From contig CAYRFQ010000038.1 in NCBI GenBank assembly GCA_964423615.1, positions 1 to 64,000 of the forward strand: DNA of 64,000 nucleotides, in the 5' to 3' direction. Source of the stretch: CAYRFQ01 sp964423615. Lineage in GTDB: Bacteria > Planctomycetota > Planctomycetia > Gemmatales > Gemmataceae. This document shows positions 9,436 to 18,489 of this stretch, one piece after another. The position numbers and the translations under genes are program-made. The notes under the pieces are model-generated. The model had not been told where the DNA came from. It was given only the letters and a program-made list of their open reading frames with translations, and made no database searches. Position 1 is the stretch's first letter. Every line of letters begins with the position of its first letter.

Positions 9436-10332
9436 GTGTTGACGATCAACGGAGTAGAAATCGAAGATACGTTTGCCGAAGCGTTCCCAATGAGCGCGGC
9501 CCGGTTGATCGTCACAGCAGAGACCACCGGATGGGCGGAAACGGCGGTCCGCGAAGCCACAGGCTACGCCGCATCAGTAATCGGATGCGACGCCGAGGCT
9601 GGAATCGAACGGTCGCTGTCTCCCAAAGAAACCCCGGACGGCCGCCCCGGATATAGCCTGTTGATGTTCGCGTTCAATCGAGACGCCTTACAAAAAGCCG
9701 CCATCAATCGCGTCGGCCAATGCATCCTCACGTGTCCAACGACTGCGTGTTATAACGGGCTCGCAGTCGTGAAAGAAAAGACCATCCAGATCGGCGGGAA
9801 CCTTCGATTTTTTGGCGACGGTCATCAGTTTAGCAAGAAGCTCGAGGCTCGCAGATTCTGGCGTCTTCCGGTCATGGATGGCGAATTCGTTTGCGAAGAC
9901 GTCTTTGGAACGATCAAAGGGGTCGCGGGCGGAAACTTCCTGATACTGGGTGACACGCAACAGTCTGCGTTGTCTGCAGCCGAAGCGGCGATCGGCGTCA
10001 TGAAAACGGTACCTGGGGTGATCATGCCTTTTCCTGGTGGGATCGTACGAGCGGGAAGTAAGGTCGGGAGCAAATACAAAAAACTCAAAGCGAGCACCAA
10101 CGATGCCTATTGCCCGACCCTGCGAGGAATCACGGAAACTGTCCTTCCGCAAGGAGTCAACGCTGTCTACGAGATTGTCATCGACGGGATTGATCAGTCC
10201 TCCGTCGAGTCGGCCATTCGGGAGGGTGTTCGAGCGGCTTGCCTGCCCGGAGTCAAGAAAATCACGGCCGGCAACTATGGCGGAAACCTGGGCCCGTTTC
10301 ACTTGCATTTGCACGCGTTGATGGGCAGCTAA
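9436..10332 (+). CDS. fhcD: Formylmethanofuran-H4MPT formyltransferase, paralog 1
   Basis: A 298-residue protein of the Ftr/FhcD family, which transfers formyl between methanofuran and tetrahydromethanopterin in the C1 oxidation pathway. Family segments are clear: EDTFAEAFPMSAARL at the start, GCDAEAGIER, CPTTACYNGL, LRFFGDGHQF, GVIMPFPGGIV with AGSKVGSKY, and ITAGNYGGNLG at the end. The start is GTG, 60 bases after the helicase stop. FhcC follows about 145 bases later, so the two probably form an operon. A second paralog lies 7 kb away on the other strand. The catalytic FhcA and FhcB subunits are not in the window. Confidence 0.92.
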   Translation: MLTINGVEIEDTFAEAFPMSAARLIVTAETTGWAETAVREATGYAASVIGCDAEAGIERSLSPKETPDGRPGYSLLMFAFNRDALQKAAINRVGQCILTCPTTACYNGLAVVKEKTIQIGGNLRFFGDGHQFSKKLEARRFWRLPVMDGEFVCEDVFGTIKGVAGGNFLILGDTQQSALSAAEAAIGVMKTVPGVIMPFPGGIVRAGSKVGSKYKKLKASTNDAYCPTLRGITETVLPQGVNAVYEIVIDGIDQSSVESAIREGVRAACLPGVKKITAGNYGGNLGPFHLHLHALMGS

Positions 10333-10477
10333 GGCTTGAGCACTCTGAGTTGTTGTGCTCTTAAACGAACAACAGAAGCCAACGAAACAATCCAAAGCAC
10401 ACCGACCCGAAGCGTAAGCGAGGGGTTTTGCCTCCATCCCGAAACGCTCCCAGACTCCAACTCGAAATAGAAAAGAA

Positions 10478-11296
10478 ATGCTCCGACTTCGCTGCATCAC
10501 TGACACAACCATTCCGATCGAGGCGGAATGTCTGACGCCGGATTTCCTTGCTGGAAAGTCGAACGACGAAATCGCAAACCTCCCGGTCTTCCACGGCAAC
10601 CGGGAAGAGAAACTGGGCGAGTTCTTCGCCATCGAGGGTGACTGCAACGACGGGGACCTCGTTCTGGAAGGGGATTGTTCACGCGTGAAGTTGGTCGGTG
10701 CCGGAATGGCCACCGGACGGCTCACCATCGACGGCGACGTCGGGATGCACCTCGGGGCCGAGATGACGGGCGGTGAAATTCGGGTCCACGGGAACGCCGG
10801 TGATTGGGTGGGGGCCGAGATGCGTGGGGGTAGGATTCACGTCCACGGGAATGCAGGTCATCTCGTCGGCGGGGCGTATCGCGGAAGTCGGCGTGGCATG
10901 CGAGGCGGCGTCCTTTTAATTGATGGGAACGCAGGCAACGAAATCGGCGGCGTCATGCGGCGTGGCCTCATCGCAATTGGTGGGAACACTGGTGACTTCA
11001 CGGGCGTATCTATGATTGCTGGGAGTGTGTTCGTCTTCGGACGACCCGGCATCCGAACAGGTGCCGGGATGAAACGCGGGAGCATCGTTGCATTCGCTGA
11101 GGAGTTGCCGTTGTTACCGACGTTTCGTTATGACTGCGAATACTTCCCGACGTTCGTGAGAATCTATCTTCACCAGTTGATTGATTGGGGTTTTGCTCAG
11201 GCCGAGCCCCATTTGGGAGCCTGTTTTCGACGTTTCTCTGGAGACATCGTCTCCCTCGGCCAAGGGGAAATTCTCCACCGAAGTCCGGACGCATAG
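10478..11296 (+). CDS. fhcC: Formylmethanofuran dehydrogenase/formyltransferase subunit C
   Basis: A 272-residue FhcC/FmdC-like protein. The middle is a right-handed beta-helix of repeated turns such as GDVGMHLGAEMTGGEI, GNAGDWVGAEMRGG, GNAGHLVGGAYRG and GNAGNEIGGVMRRG, the glycine-rich repeat also found in glutamate synthase C-terminal domains. In the formyltransferase/hydrolase complex of methylotrophs this subunit is structural. It follows FhcD and is followed within ten bases by the FAD enzyme, so co-transcription is likely. Length is normal. Confidence 0.92.
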   Translation: MLRLRCITDTTIPIEAECLTPDFLAGKSNDEIANLPVFHGNREEKLGEFFAIEGDCNDGDLVLEGDCSRVKLVGAGMATGRLTIDGDVGMHLGAEMTGGEIRVHGNAGDWVGAEMRGGRIHVHGNAGHLVGGAYRGSRRGMRGGVLLIDGNAGNEIGGVMRRGLIAIGGNTGDFTGVSMIAGSVFVFGRPGIRTGAGMKRGSIVAFAEELPLLPTFRYDCEYFPTFVRIYLHQLIDWGFAQAEPHLGACFRRFSGDIVSLGQGEILHRSPDA

Positions 11297-11305
11297 GACG
11301 AGTGC

Positions 11306-12553
11306 ATGTTTGCCACGAATCGAAAAGTAGCCATCCTCGGTGCCGGACCAATCGGACTGGAAGCCGCACTTTACGCAAGAACTCTTGGTTTTGAAGCCAT
11401 CATCTACGAGAAAGGACGTGTGGCCAACCACGTCCAGCAGTGGGGACATGTTCGCCTCTTCAGCCCCTTCGAGATGAACGTTACGCCGCTCGGAATCGAA
11501 ACGATTCGCCAGCACGAGATGGACTATTCCTTCCCTGAAAAATCACAGTACACCACGGGTCGTGAACATGTCACGGCCTACTTGGAACCGCTCTCCCGGG
11601 TCGCCCTCCTTGAAGGAACCCTTAGGCCATTTACGGAAGTTCTGGGAATTAGTCGTCGAGGTTTTTTGAAAGGTGAGGCAGTCGGGTCCGACGAGCGGAT
11701 GCACGAACCATTTCGAATTTTGGTCCGTACTCAAGACACAGAGCGATTCGAAGAAGCTGATGTGGTGCTCGACTGCACGGGAACGTATTCGCATCCGCGG
11801 TATTTGGGTAATGGTGGATTGCCGGCTCTGGGCGAACTGTCGGCTAGATTACATATTCGTTCGCATCTGGAAGATATTTTAGGAGCCGATCGAGAGACCT
11901 ACGCAGGCAAGCGAACGCTGGTTGTCGGAGGAGGTTACTCGGCGGCAACCACGATTCGTTCACTCGTGAAGCTGGCGGCAGAAGCCCCCAACACAACGAT
12001 CGTCTGGTTGACACGAACGAAACGAGCGCTTCCACTCGTTCGGTATCCTGACGATCCACTCCAGGAACGAGATGCGCTTGCGCGAGGAGTGAATGATTTG
12101 GTGAGTAAGCCTTCCTCGGTTCTGGAATACCATAATCAGTGTGTGATTGAAGAAGTAAAGAATGATAACCAGACGTTCCATGTCACAGTCACAACACAAA
12201 AGGAAATAAAAAGTTTCACCGTCGATAACGTCGTTGCCAATGTCGGATATACCCCGAACAACGAACTCTATCGCGAACTCCAAGTTCATGAATGTTACGC
12301 TTCGTTGGGACCGATGAAACTGGCAGCGGCCATGCTTGGTGCTGCCGGCGGCGATTGCCTTCAACAAGCCAGCCACGGAGCCGATACGCTCCGCAACCCA
12401 GAACCGAATTTCTACATACTCGGTTCAAAAAGTTACGGGCGGAACTCCAACTTCCTGTTACGTGTGGGATTCGAACAGGTCCGTGATGTCTTCCGCCTGA
12501 TGACCGACCAACCTGAACTTGATCTCTACACTCAGCAAACACATAGTTTGTAG
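11306..12553 (+). CDS. FAD/NAD(P)-binding oxidoreductase
   Basis: A 415-residue two-dinucleotide-binding-domain flavoprotein. The FAD motif is AILGAGPIGLEAALYA at the N-terminus and a second Rossmann motif is TLVVGGGYSAATTI near residue 205. It resembles the flavin monooxygenase/thioredoxin-reductase-like class, but I see no CxxC redox pair. It starts ten bases after FhcC, and a radical SAM gene and a metallophosphoesterase gene follow in the same direction. This suggests a shared biosynthetic pathway rather than a role in C1 transfer itself. The substrate is unknown. A short GC-rich palindrome (GGGCCTCGGCCC) lies just after the stop. Confidence 0.82.
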   Translation: MFATNRKVAILGAGPIGLEAALYARTLGFEAIIYEKGRVANHVQQWGHVRLFSPFEMNVTPLGIETIRQHEMDYSFPEKSQYTTGREHVTAYLEPLSRVALLEGTLRPFTEVLGISRRGFLKGEAVGSDERMHEPFRILVRTQDTERFEEADVVLDCTGTYSHPRYLGNGGLPALGELSARLHIRSHLEDILGADRETYAGKRTLVVGGGYSAATTIRSLVKLAAEAPNTTIVWLTRTKRALPLVRYPDDPLQERDALARGVNDLVSKPSSVLEYHNQCVIEEVKNDNQTFHVTVTTQKEIKSFTVDNVVANVGYTPNNELYRELQVHECYASLGPMKLAAAMLGAAGGDCLQQASHGADTLRNPEPNFYILGSKSYGRNSNFLLRVGFEQVRDVFRLMTDQPELDLYTQQTHSL

Positions 12554-12621
12554 TGGGCCTCGGCCCAACTGTTATGAGTCGATAAAAACAAAGTGAGCCT
12601 TAGCCCACCCGAAAATCAACT

Positions 12622-13542
12622 ATGGTCATTCCGCTTCCTCTCGTCGACATTTCTGCTCCTGAAGTTGCTTTGTCCCACCTCGACAGCCTGTGGTTCCAGG
12701 TGGGGGGCACACTGTGCAACTTGACATGCCATCACTGTTTCATCAGTTGCACTCCGCATAACCATACCTTTGAATTTCTGGACGTCGCAACGGTCAAACG
12801 ATATCTTGACGAGTCTGTTCACTTGGGAGTGAAAGAATACTATTTCACCGGCGGTGAACCATTCCTCAATCGGGACATGGTCCCGATCTTGGAGTTAACG
12901 CTGCGGTATGGTCCGGCAACCGTTCTGACTAACGGAACGGTGTTTCAGGATGAATGGTTGGAGCGTCTCCGAGTTGCTGAAGAAGCATCGTCGTACAGTC
13001 TCGAGTTTCGGGTCTCGATCGATGGATTTACTGCCGAACAGAACGATCCCATTCGTGGTGAGGGGACATTCGAGAGGGCGATGGGTGGCGTCCGGCAACT
13101 CGTACGATTCGGATTTTTGCCCATTATAACGGCTACTCTGACAGACGACAGCCAGGAAGCGATGGAACTCGTCCGTGGTTTTTTCGAAGTGCTCAAAGCG
13201 AACGGATACGATCGCCCACGTCTCAAAGTCATGCCGACATTACGGATCGGAGCCGAACAACAACGACGACGTGGATATCACGACGAAGAACGTATCACAG
13301 CCGAGATGATGGAGCATTATGATGCGTCGAACCTCGTCTGTCATAACAGTCGGATCGTGACGAACCGTGGTGTTGCCGTGTGTCCCATTTTAGTCGAAGC
13401 ACCGGACGCACACTTTGGAACAACACTCCGGGAAGCTTTGAAGCCGTTCGCCCTGCGACACAATGCGTGCTACACGTGTTATCAGTACGGAGCGATTTGT
13501 TCGAACGTGTCGAGTTATCCGGAAGAATTCAAGAATCTGTGA
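12622..13542 (+). CDS. Radical SAM protein
   Basis: A 306-residue radical SAM enzyme. CNLTCHHCFISC carries the CxxxCxxC iron-sulfur ligands near residue 35, and YFTGGEPFLN is the SAM-binding GGE motif. The C-terminus holds extra cysteines (CPILVEAP, then CYTCYQYGAIC), which could bind an auxiliary cluster in the SPASM/twitch manner. It sits between the FAD enzyme and the metallophosphoesterase. The family is of the MoaA/NirJ-like general type; I cannot assign the product. The ATG follows a 68-base gap with weak ribosome-site character. Confidence 0.87.
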   Translation: MVIPLPLVDISAPEVALSHLDSLWFQVGGTLCNLTCHHCFISCTPHNHTFEFLDVATVKRYLDESVHLGVKEYYFTGGEPFLNRDMVPILELTLRYGPATVLTNGTVFQDEWLERLRVAEEASSYSLEFRVSIDGFTAEQNDPIRGEGTFERAMGGVRQLVRFGFLPIITATLTDDSQEAMELVRGFFEVLKANGYDRPRLKVMPTLRIGAEQQRRRGYHDEERITAEMMEHYDASNLVCHNSRIVTNRGVAVCPILVEAPDAHFGTTLREALKPFALRHNACYTCYQYGAICSNVSSYPEEFKNL

Positions 13543-13682
13543 CATGGTGTTAGTTGTTGGGTGGCGGCGACTCGCCGTTCTGTTTGGTCATTGGTTCTTG
13601 TTTAGCACGTCCTAAAATCCGGCATCAATAAACGCATCGCAACGCGAAAATGGAAATCGTTGGCACTTCTCAGGTCCACACT

Positions 13683-14465
13683 ATGTCTCACCGTATCGCC
13701 GTCTTTGGTGGCATCTACAACAATTATTTAGCCCTCAACGCAGCCATCCACGACGCCAAGGAACGCAAGGTCGACGCGATCTATTGTCTCGGCGACTTGG
13801 GGGCCTTTGGCCCGCACCCCGACCGAGTCTTCCCTCCTCTACAAGAACACGATGTTTTGTGTATCGAGGGCAACTACGACAATTCGATCGGTTCGGGACT
13901 CGCCGACTGTCAGTGTGGTTATATTGATCCACGTGATAATTATTTCGCCAAGATCAGTTACGACTATACGTTCGAAAACACGAGTGAACCCAACCGTGCT
14001 TGGATGCGTGAATTGCCTTCGCACCGACGACTCGAACTTGGGAAGTACCGCATCTATTTATGCCACGGCAGTCCCCGTAAGATGAATGAGTTCTTGTGGA
14101 AATCGACTACGTCGACACACTTCCTCGAAAAACTGGCGACCGACTACGAAACCGACGTAATCCTCACAACACACACCGGCATCAAATGGCATCGTGAACT
14201 CTCCAACGACAGACATTTCGTGAACGTTGGAGTGTTGGGGCGCCCGGAGAACGATGGGAGGACCAATGTTTGGTATGCGATTCTGCAGGTCGGCTCCGAA
14301 CTCGAGGTGGAGTTCGTTCCAGTGACTTATGATCACAAGCGACTAGCGAGCGAAATGCGAGAAGAGAAGCTTCCCGAGGAGTTCATCGAAACGGTTTTGA
14401 CCGGATGGTGGACGACGTGCTTGGAGATATTGCCGTCGAAGGAACGGCGGAAGGGAAAGTTTTGA
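13683..14465 (+). CDS. Metallophosphoesterase
   Basis: A calcineurin-like phosphoesterase of about 260 residues. The metal ligands are in YCLGDLGAFGPHP, CIEGNYDNSIGSG (GNYD where many members have GNHD), YLCHGSPRKMNEF and LTTHTGIKWHREL. It belongs to the small YfcE/MPP_superfamily-like group, which acts on phosphodiesters or phosphomonoesters. I take the ATG before SHRIAVFGG as the start because it matches the usual family start; an ATG eleven codons upstream is possible. It is the third gene of the FAD enzyme - radical SAM - phosphoesterase series and may remove a phosphate from an intermediate made by the other two. Confidence 0.82.
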   Translation: MSHRIAVFGGIYNNYLALNAAIHDAKERKVDAIYCLGDLGAFGPHPDRVFPPLQEHDVLCIEGNYDNSIGSGLADCQCGYIDPRDNYFAKISYDYTFENTSEPNRAWMRELPSHRRLELGKYRIYLCHGSPRKMNEFLWKSTTSTHFLEKLATDYETDVILTTHTGIKWHRELSNDRHFVNVGVLGRPENDGRTNVWYAILQVGSELEVEFVPVTYDHKRLASEMREEKLPEEFIETVLTGWWTTCLEILPSKERRKGKF

Positions 14466-14574
14466 TGCAAGCGATGGTGTGTCTTCCTTGACCCTTGGGC
14501 ATATTCTCTCTAAATTAAGAATTTTCACACACACATCCCAAGTGCAATCTCGCTTGAGGGAAAGGAAAAATATC

Positions 14575-14757
14575 ATGGGTGCCAACCCTGCTCGCGAGCG
14601 TTGGAAGCAAAAGGCCAAACGCCGGAAGAAGATGGAAGAACGGCTGGCGGCCAAAGCCGCTACGGCGAACACGACAACTCCAACCGAATCACAGAATGAC
14701 CCGTCGTCGACTCCCGCATCCGAAGCAGAAACATCGACCAACGAGACAAGTGAATAG
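14575..14757 (+). CDS. Small charged protein, unrecognised
   Basis: A 60-residue protein starting MGANPARERWKQKAKRRKK and ending in a Ser/Thr/Glu-rich tail. The ATG has a good ribosome site (GAGGGAAAGGAAAAA). The first half is strongly basic and helical and the second half acidic and disordered, which suits a nucleic-acid- or ribosome-associated peptide, but this is only inference. It lies about 110 bases after the phosphoesterase stop, so it may be its own unit. No domain recognised. Confidence 0.6.
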   Translation: MGANPARERWKQKAKRRKKMEERLAAKAATANTTTPTESQNDPSSTPASEAETSTNETSE

Positions 14758-14943
14758 GGCTGGCTTTCCGTCGGGAATGATCAATGCCATCGATGTGTGA
14801 GCTCCCTTACAGCCTCCGATGATCACTGCCGTATAATTGAAGAATCGCCGGAAGCGATGGAAAGTGGTCTTTTGAGGAATTCGTAGTCTATCATCAATGT
14901 ACAGTTGATCGTTCCCATAACTTGACCCTAACGAGTCCGTCCC

Positions 14944-15399
14944 ATGAAGAATCTGATTTGGATACCGATCGCACTCGCTGTCGCGTTTGCGGTTGTGTAC
15001 ACGATTACACCTGCAAATTTATCGGGTGGCCCGCAACCAGGGGAAACCGTTCAGCCCGTCATCGGAACCCCATCTTGGAGAGCTGGATCGACCCATGAAA
15101 TTGCCATCCGCCTGGAAGCCGTGAACGGCGACTCGGGCAACGCTCGGTTGCTACAGTTTACCGGCATCCCATCGAGTGCTAATCCGGTAGCCTCGGTTGC
15201 TTTCTATAACGAGGAAACGCTCTTGTCGGAAAAGAGCTATGACCTTTCTCATCGGTGCTGAGGCGGTCTTTACAAGCCCCGGTCTGGGGTTACCGTTCCT
15301 GAAGAAGCTACCAAAGCCATCCTCACGATCGATCCGCCCGAGTTGACCCAAGAAGGTGTCAAAACGGCATCCCGCAAAGTGACCATTCCAATTAGATAA
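14944..15399 (+). CDS. Putative selenoprotein, small membrane-anchored (in-frame TGA = Sec)
   Basis: Read conventionally the gene stops after 105 residues (ending SHRC). Reading the TGA at 15259-15261 as selenocysteine, the same frame continues for 45 codons to a TAA, giving 151 residues with a Cys105-Sec106 pair. The extension (GGLYKPRSGVTVPEEATKAI and on to KVTIPIR) has the beta-strand character and codon use of the first part, and a strong terminator follows 73 bases later. A SECIS-like hairpin sits directly after the TGA. Residues 4-20 (LIWIPIALAVAFAVVY) are a membrane helix or signal anchor, so the Cys-Sec pair would be periplasmic and could act as a redox centre. I know no named family with this sequence. 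A recent nonsense mutation is the alternative; the hairpin argues against it. Confidence 0.78.
15262..15295 (+). promoter_or_regulatory. Bacterial SECIS-like hairpin
   Basis: Immediately after the TGA, CGGT (15264-15267) pairs with ACCG (15292-15295). AGCCCC (15275-15280) pairs with GGGGTT (15286-15291, one G-T). The five-base apical loop is GGTCT and the unpaired bases are all on the 5' side. The loop starts 19 bases after the TGA. Bacterial SECIS elements lie inside the reading frame at this distance and need G and U at the start of the loop; as I remember it, the E. coli fdhF element has the same GGUCU loop at nearly the same distance. Confidence 0.75.
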
Positions 15400-15470
15400 T
15401 CGTAACGCGGTTGCTGGAATTTCTTGGCTAACGACTTTTTGAAGCACGAACTAACCACAACTCCAACTCC

Positions 15471-15506
15471 AAACGCCCACGAGCCAACGTCTCGTGGGCG
15501 TTTTTA
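15471..15506 (+). terminator. Rho-independent terminator
   Basis: A perfect stem AACGCCCACGAG / CTCGTGGGCGTT with a seven-base loop, followed by a T-rich run. It ends the putative selenoprotein transcript. Confidence 0.9.
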
Positions 15507-15787
15507 TTTTTGGGCTACCAAGGGACTTTGGAGGATTTTGGCGTATAGGAAATTGGAATATGCCATTGTCTTTCGGTTTTGATCACCCTGAAAGACCGGA
15601 AAAGTCAACCTTACCACTTCAGTACAAACGTAGTTCCTCAGGCGTTGTGACCTATACCAACCACATCTGAACCGACATTCGTCTCCAATGACCAGTATTC
15701 AAGCCGCCACAAATTCAGTATACTATTAAAGTTTTCTCACTACGACTTGCACCAATCGCCACGAGATTTACTCAGGAGAGGCACCTC

Positions 15788-17458
15788 ATGAACCTTCTGC
15801 GCATTTCCTACGCAATCTTAATCTTCTGGATAATCCCAGGACTTGTCCAAGCCCAGCAACCCGAAGGCAAAACAAAACTGCCCACACAAGTCTATCGGGT
15901 CGAATCGTTCAACGCAGTGATGCGGACGACGAAATCTGTGGCAAAAGCAATCGAAAAGCCCGAACTCGTCAAACGACTCGACAAGTTGATCGCCAACTAC
16001 TTGGGAGAAGGGGGCATCCAAGGCGCGGGGATCGATCCGTCGCGTCCCTGGATCGCCTACGGAGATATCACGAATTTGCAGTCTCCGCCGAATCTCGTGG
16101 TCATGTTGCCGATTCTTGATCAGAAGAAGTTCCGTCGAGCCCTTACAAGTCGGGGTTTCGAAGTGAAAAAGGGAGAGAATGGGGTCCGTGTCGTGACCCA
16201 AAATCTGATTCCTTCCACCCTCGTTGGGTATAACGTTGCCAACAAGTACGTCTACATCGCGATGAAGAACTTCAATCCCATCGTACCGGATAACCTGGTT
16301 CACCCTTCCAACCTCAAGACAATCGACATGAAAGCGCTCGCTTCTGGGACGATTTATGGGAATCGACTCCCGGCTTACATCGTCAAGTCGATGAAACAAC
16401 TGGTGAAGCAGGGACTCGTACAAGTTTCTCAAGGTCCTGCTCCACCGGGCGTTCGACCGTTCCTGTCTGCTTTGGAAAAGTACCTCCTTGACCAAGCTTT
16501 CCAGGCCTTGGATGGAATCGACACCGTGTCGATGGTAGTTGACGTGAATAAGAGGACGAAAGACGTGAGTTGGACCGTTCGTGCAAATCCGAAGAAGGGA
16601 TCAAAGTTTGCCAAGACGGTAGCGGCTCAAGGGAGCCTCAAGAGCGTGTTCGGAAACGTAGCGAAAAAGCCGTTGGTGCGGTACTCGGTGAATTGTCAAC
16701 TTCCGCCTGAACTTTGTAAGCATAGCGACGCGTTACTCGATCTCTGGGCGGATGCGATTGCTGCTCAGATTAAGACAGACCCAGAAATCCAGGCCGCCAG
16801 GCTCGTGCTCAAGAGCCTTTCACCCACGCTCCGGAAAGGTCACCTCGACTTCGTTGTCAGCGTTGAACAAACGCAAGACGATCAAGCCGGGTTGATCTAT
16901 GGATTGCGAGTTGCGCAAGGTAAGAAAATCGAAGCGGCGGTGAAAAAGGCCATCAAAAGCCTCCCGAAGAACGTCCAACAGGCCATCGAACTCGATGCTT
17001 TCAAGATCGGAGGCATGAACGTTCATCGCATGGACATGAAAGCCTTGTTTGGAGGCGAGACCTTCCCTGGCTTGCCGTTCCTTGGGGATGGTACGGCCTT
17101 CGCCGGCATCCGAAACAACGCCGTTTTTGTGGTGTTGGGTAGAGATCTGAAGCATACCCTGAAAACCTTCGCAAAAGTAAAACCCGGCCCTACCCCCATG
17201 TTCCTCACGGAAACCGACTTGTCTGCCATGAGACTGATGGTGCCCGGTGGATTGGGCGCTAATGATCCGTTCGCGAAGGTTTTGCAGGACAAGTCTAGCC
17301 CAAAGCTCAGCTACGGCTTCTACGCAGGCAATAGTCTGGAATTCCAGCTTCGAACTAACTTCGCGATGATCCGGTATTATGTGGATTTGTTCACAAGATT
17401 GGCTGCACCGCCGGGGGGCGTTCCAGGCGCGGGACCAGGGTTTGGGGGAGCTAATTAG
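15788..17458 (+). CDS. Secreted protein of unknown function
   Basis: A 556-residue protein with a clear signal peptide (hydrophobic to residue 20, cleavage after VQA in LVQAQQPEG). The mature part has several repeated motifs of the type seen in planctomycete DUF3352-like exported proteins, for example NVANKYVYIAMKN and NNAVFVVLGRDLKH, which read as beta strands of a repeated fold. The C-terminus is Gly/Pro-rich. A purine-rich ribosome site (CTCAGGAGAGGCACCTC) precedes the ATG. It is monocistronic, with a long hairpin after the stop. Function unknown. Confidence 0.8.
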   Translation: MNLLRISYAILIFWIIPGLVQAQQPEGKTKLPTQVYRVESFNAVMRTTKSVAKAIEKPELVKRLDKLIANYLGEGGIQGAGIDPSRPWIAYGDITNLQSPPNLVVMLPILDQKKFRRALTSRGFEVKKGENGVRVVTQNLIPSTLVGYNVANKYVYIAMKNFNPIVPDNLVHPSNLKTIDMKALASGTIYGNRLPAYIVKSMKQLVKQGLVQVSQGPAPPGVRPFLSALEKYLLDQAFQALDGIDTVSMVVDVNKRTKDVSWTVRANPKKGSKFAKTVAAQGSLKSVFGNVAKKPLVRYSVNCQLPPELCKHSDALLDLWADAIAAQIKTDPEIQAARLVLKSLSPTLRKGHLDFVVSVEQTQDDQAGLIYGLRVAQGKKIEAAVKKAIKSLPKNVQQAIELDAFKIGGMNVHRMDMKALFGGETFPGLPFLGDGTAFAGIRNNAVFVVLGRDLKHTLKTFAKVKPGPTPMFLTETDLSAMRLMVPGGLGANDPFAKVLQDKSSPKLSYGFYAGNSLEFQLRTNFAMIRYYVDLFTRLAAPPGGVPGAGPGFGGAN

Positions 17459-17481
17459 CTCCAACGAAGGGGGAACCTTCG

Positions 17482-17529
17482 GAACGTTCGGAGTTGGGTC
17501 AGCAGGCCTTAACCCAACTCCGAACGTTC
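17482..17529. terminator. Bidirectional terminator hairpin
   Basis: An 18-bp perfect stem (GAACGTTCGGAGTTGGGT with its complement) and a 12-base loop lie exactly between the stops of two convergent genes. The right arm abuts the TAA of the formyltransferase paralog. Confidence 0.85.
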
Positions 17530-18489
17530 TTACGAACCATTTGCCGGTTCTTCCTTCGGCAGCAAGTAAATAAAGTTCTTGCCCAAACGACCTCCGTAGT
17601 TCCCCGCCGAAATTTTCAGCAGTCCGGGAGTATCCACCGAAGCAGCGATGGCGGCTTGGGTAGCTTGTGCGATCGTCTCGAGGTCACAACCATTTATGAT
17701 AATTTCCATGATGGATTCGACGCCCTCGGGGACCTTGGATTGCTCGCCGAGTTGCTCGCGGAGGGTCGGACAGAAGTCTTCGTAGGTACTCGCGATCGAA
17801 AAACTATAACGGCTTCCGCCCTTCGACCCGCTGCCTGCAAGGCCACCGGGAAAGGGAGTAATCACGCCGGGCGTGGCGAGTGACGCGACCTGGCCTTTTT
17901 CGGCGGCGAGCAACGCGGAGTCGACGTCCTCGCCCATGAGCCACAAATTGCCCCCCATGATCCCGTCGCGATATCCGAATCGTCGGTCGATCACGAATTC
18001 ACCCCCGAGGATCGGCACGATCCAGACCTTACGACCGAACCGGTCGTCGCGGAACTGGTAGCCATCTCCGAAGAACGCCAGCTTTTTGCCGAGTTTGTAG
18101 TATTTCTCTTCGTCTTCGATCAGGTTGAAGCAAGAGCACGTCGGACACGTCAACACGTTCTGGCTGATCCGCGTGAGGAGCGACTTCTCGAGCGCCTTCA
18201 CGCGGTCCTTGCGGAATCGCGGCATGTGGAACTGGAGGATCGCTCCCGGCCTTCCGTCGGGCGTCGGGAAACTCTCGTCGCCGTCAGGCCCGACGTATCG
18301 ATCGAGTCCCGCCTCGCAATCGCACATGATGCTGCTGGAAGCGTTACCTGTGGCGGCGTTGATGGCGTGATCGAGCCACTTGCGGTCTCGAGCCGTGATC
18401 AACACCTCAGCGTAAATGCTGCGGAAGGCTTCGGCATAGGTGTCTTCGACGATGGCTCGATGTCCGGTAGTTCCTGCTTGTTCAGCCAT
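17530..18489 (-). CDS. Formylmethanofuran-H4MPT formyltransferase, paralog 2
   Basis: A second Ftr/FhcD-family protein, about 319 residues. It keeps EDTYAEAFRSIYAEVL, CDCEAGLDR, LTCPTCSCFNL, LAFFGDGYQF, GVITPFPGGLAGSGSKGG and ISAGNYGGRLG. It is only moderately similar to the copy at 9.4 kb, so this is an old duplication and the two may differ in partner or direction. The ATG lies inside the end of the cyclo-ligase gene: ATGGCTGA contains both the start and the upstream TGA stop, which indicates translational coupling. An upstream frame extension exists but is shadow sequence of that gene. Confidence 0.9.
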   Translation of the reverse strand: MAEQAGTTGHRAIVEDTYAEAFRSIYAEVLITARDRKWLDHAINAATGNASSSIMCDCEAGLDRYVGPDGDESFPTPDGRPGAILQFHMPRFRKDRVKALEKSLLTRISQNVLTCPTCSCFNLIEDEEKYYKLGKKLAFFGDGYQFRDDRFGRKVWIVPILGGEFVIDRRFGYRDGIMGGNLWLMGEDVDSALLAAEKGQVASLATPGVITPFPGGLAGSGSKGGSRYSFSIASTYEDFCPTLREQLGEQSKVPEGVESIMEIIINGCDLETIAQATQAAIAASVDTPGLLKISAGNYGGRLGKNFIYLLPKEEPANGS

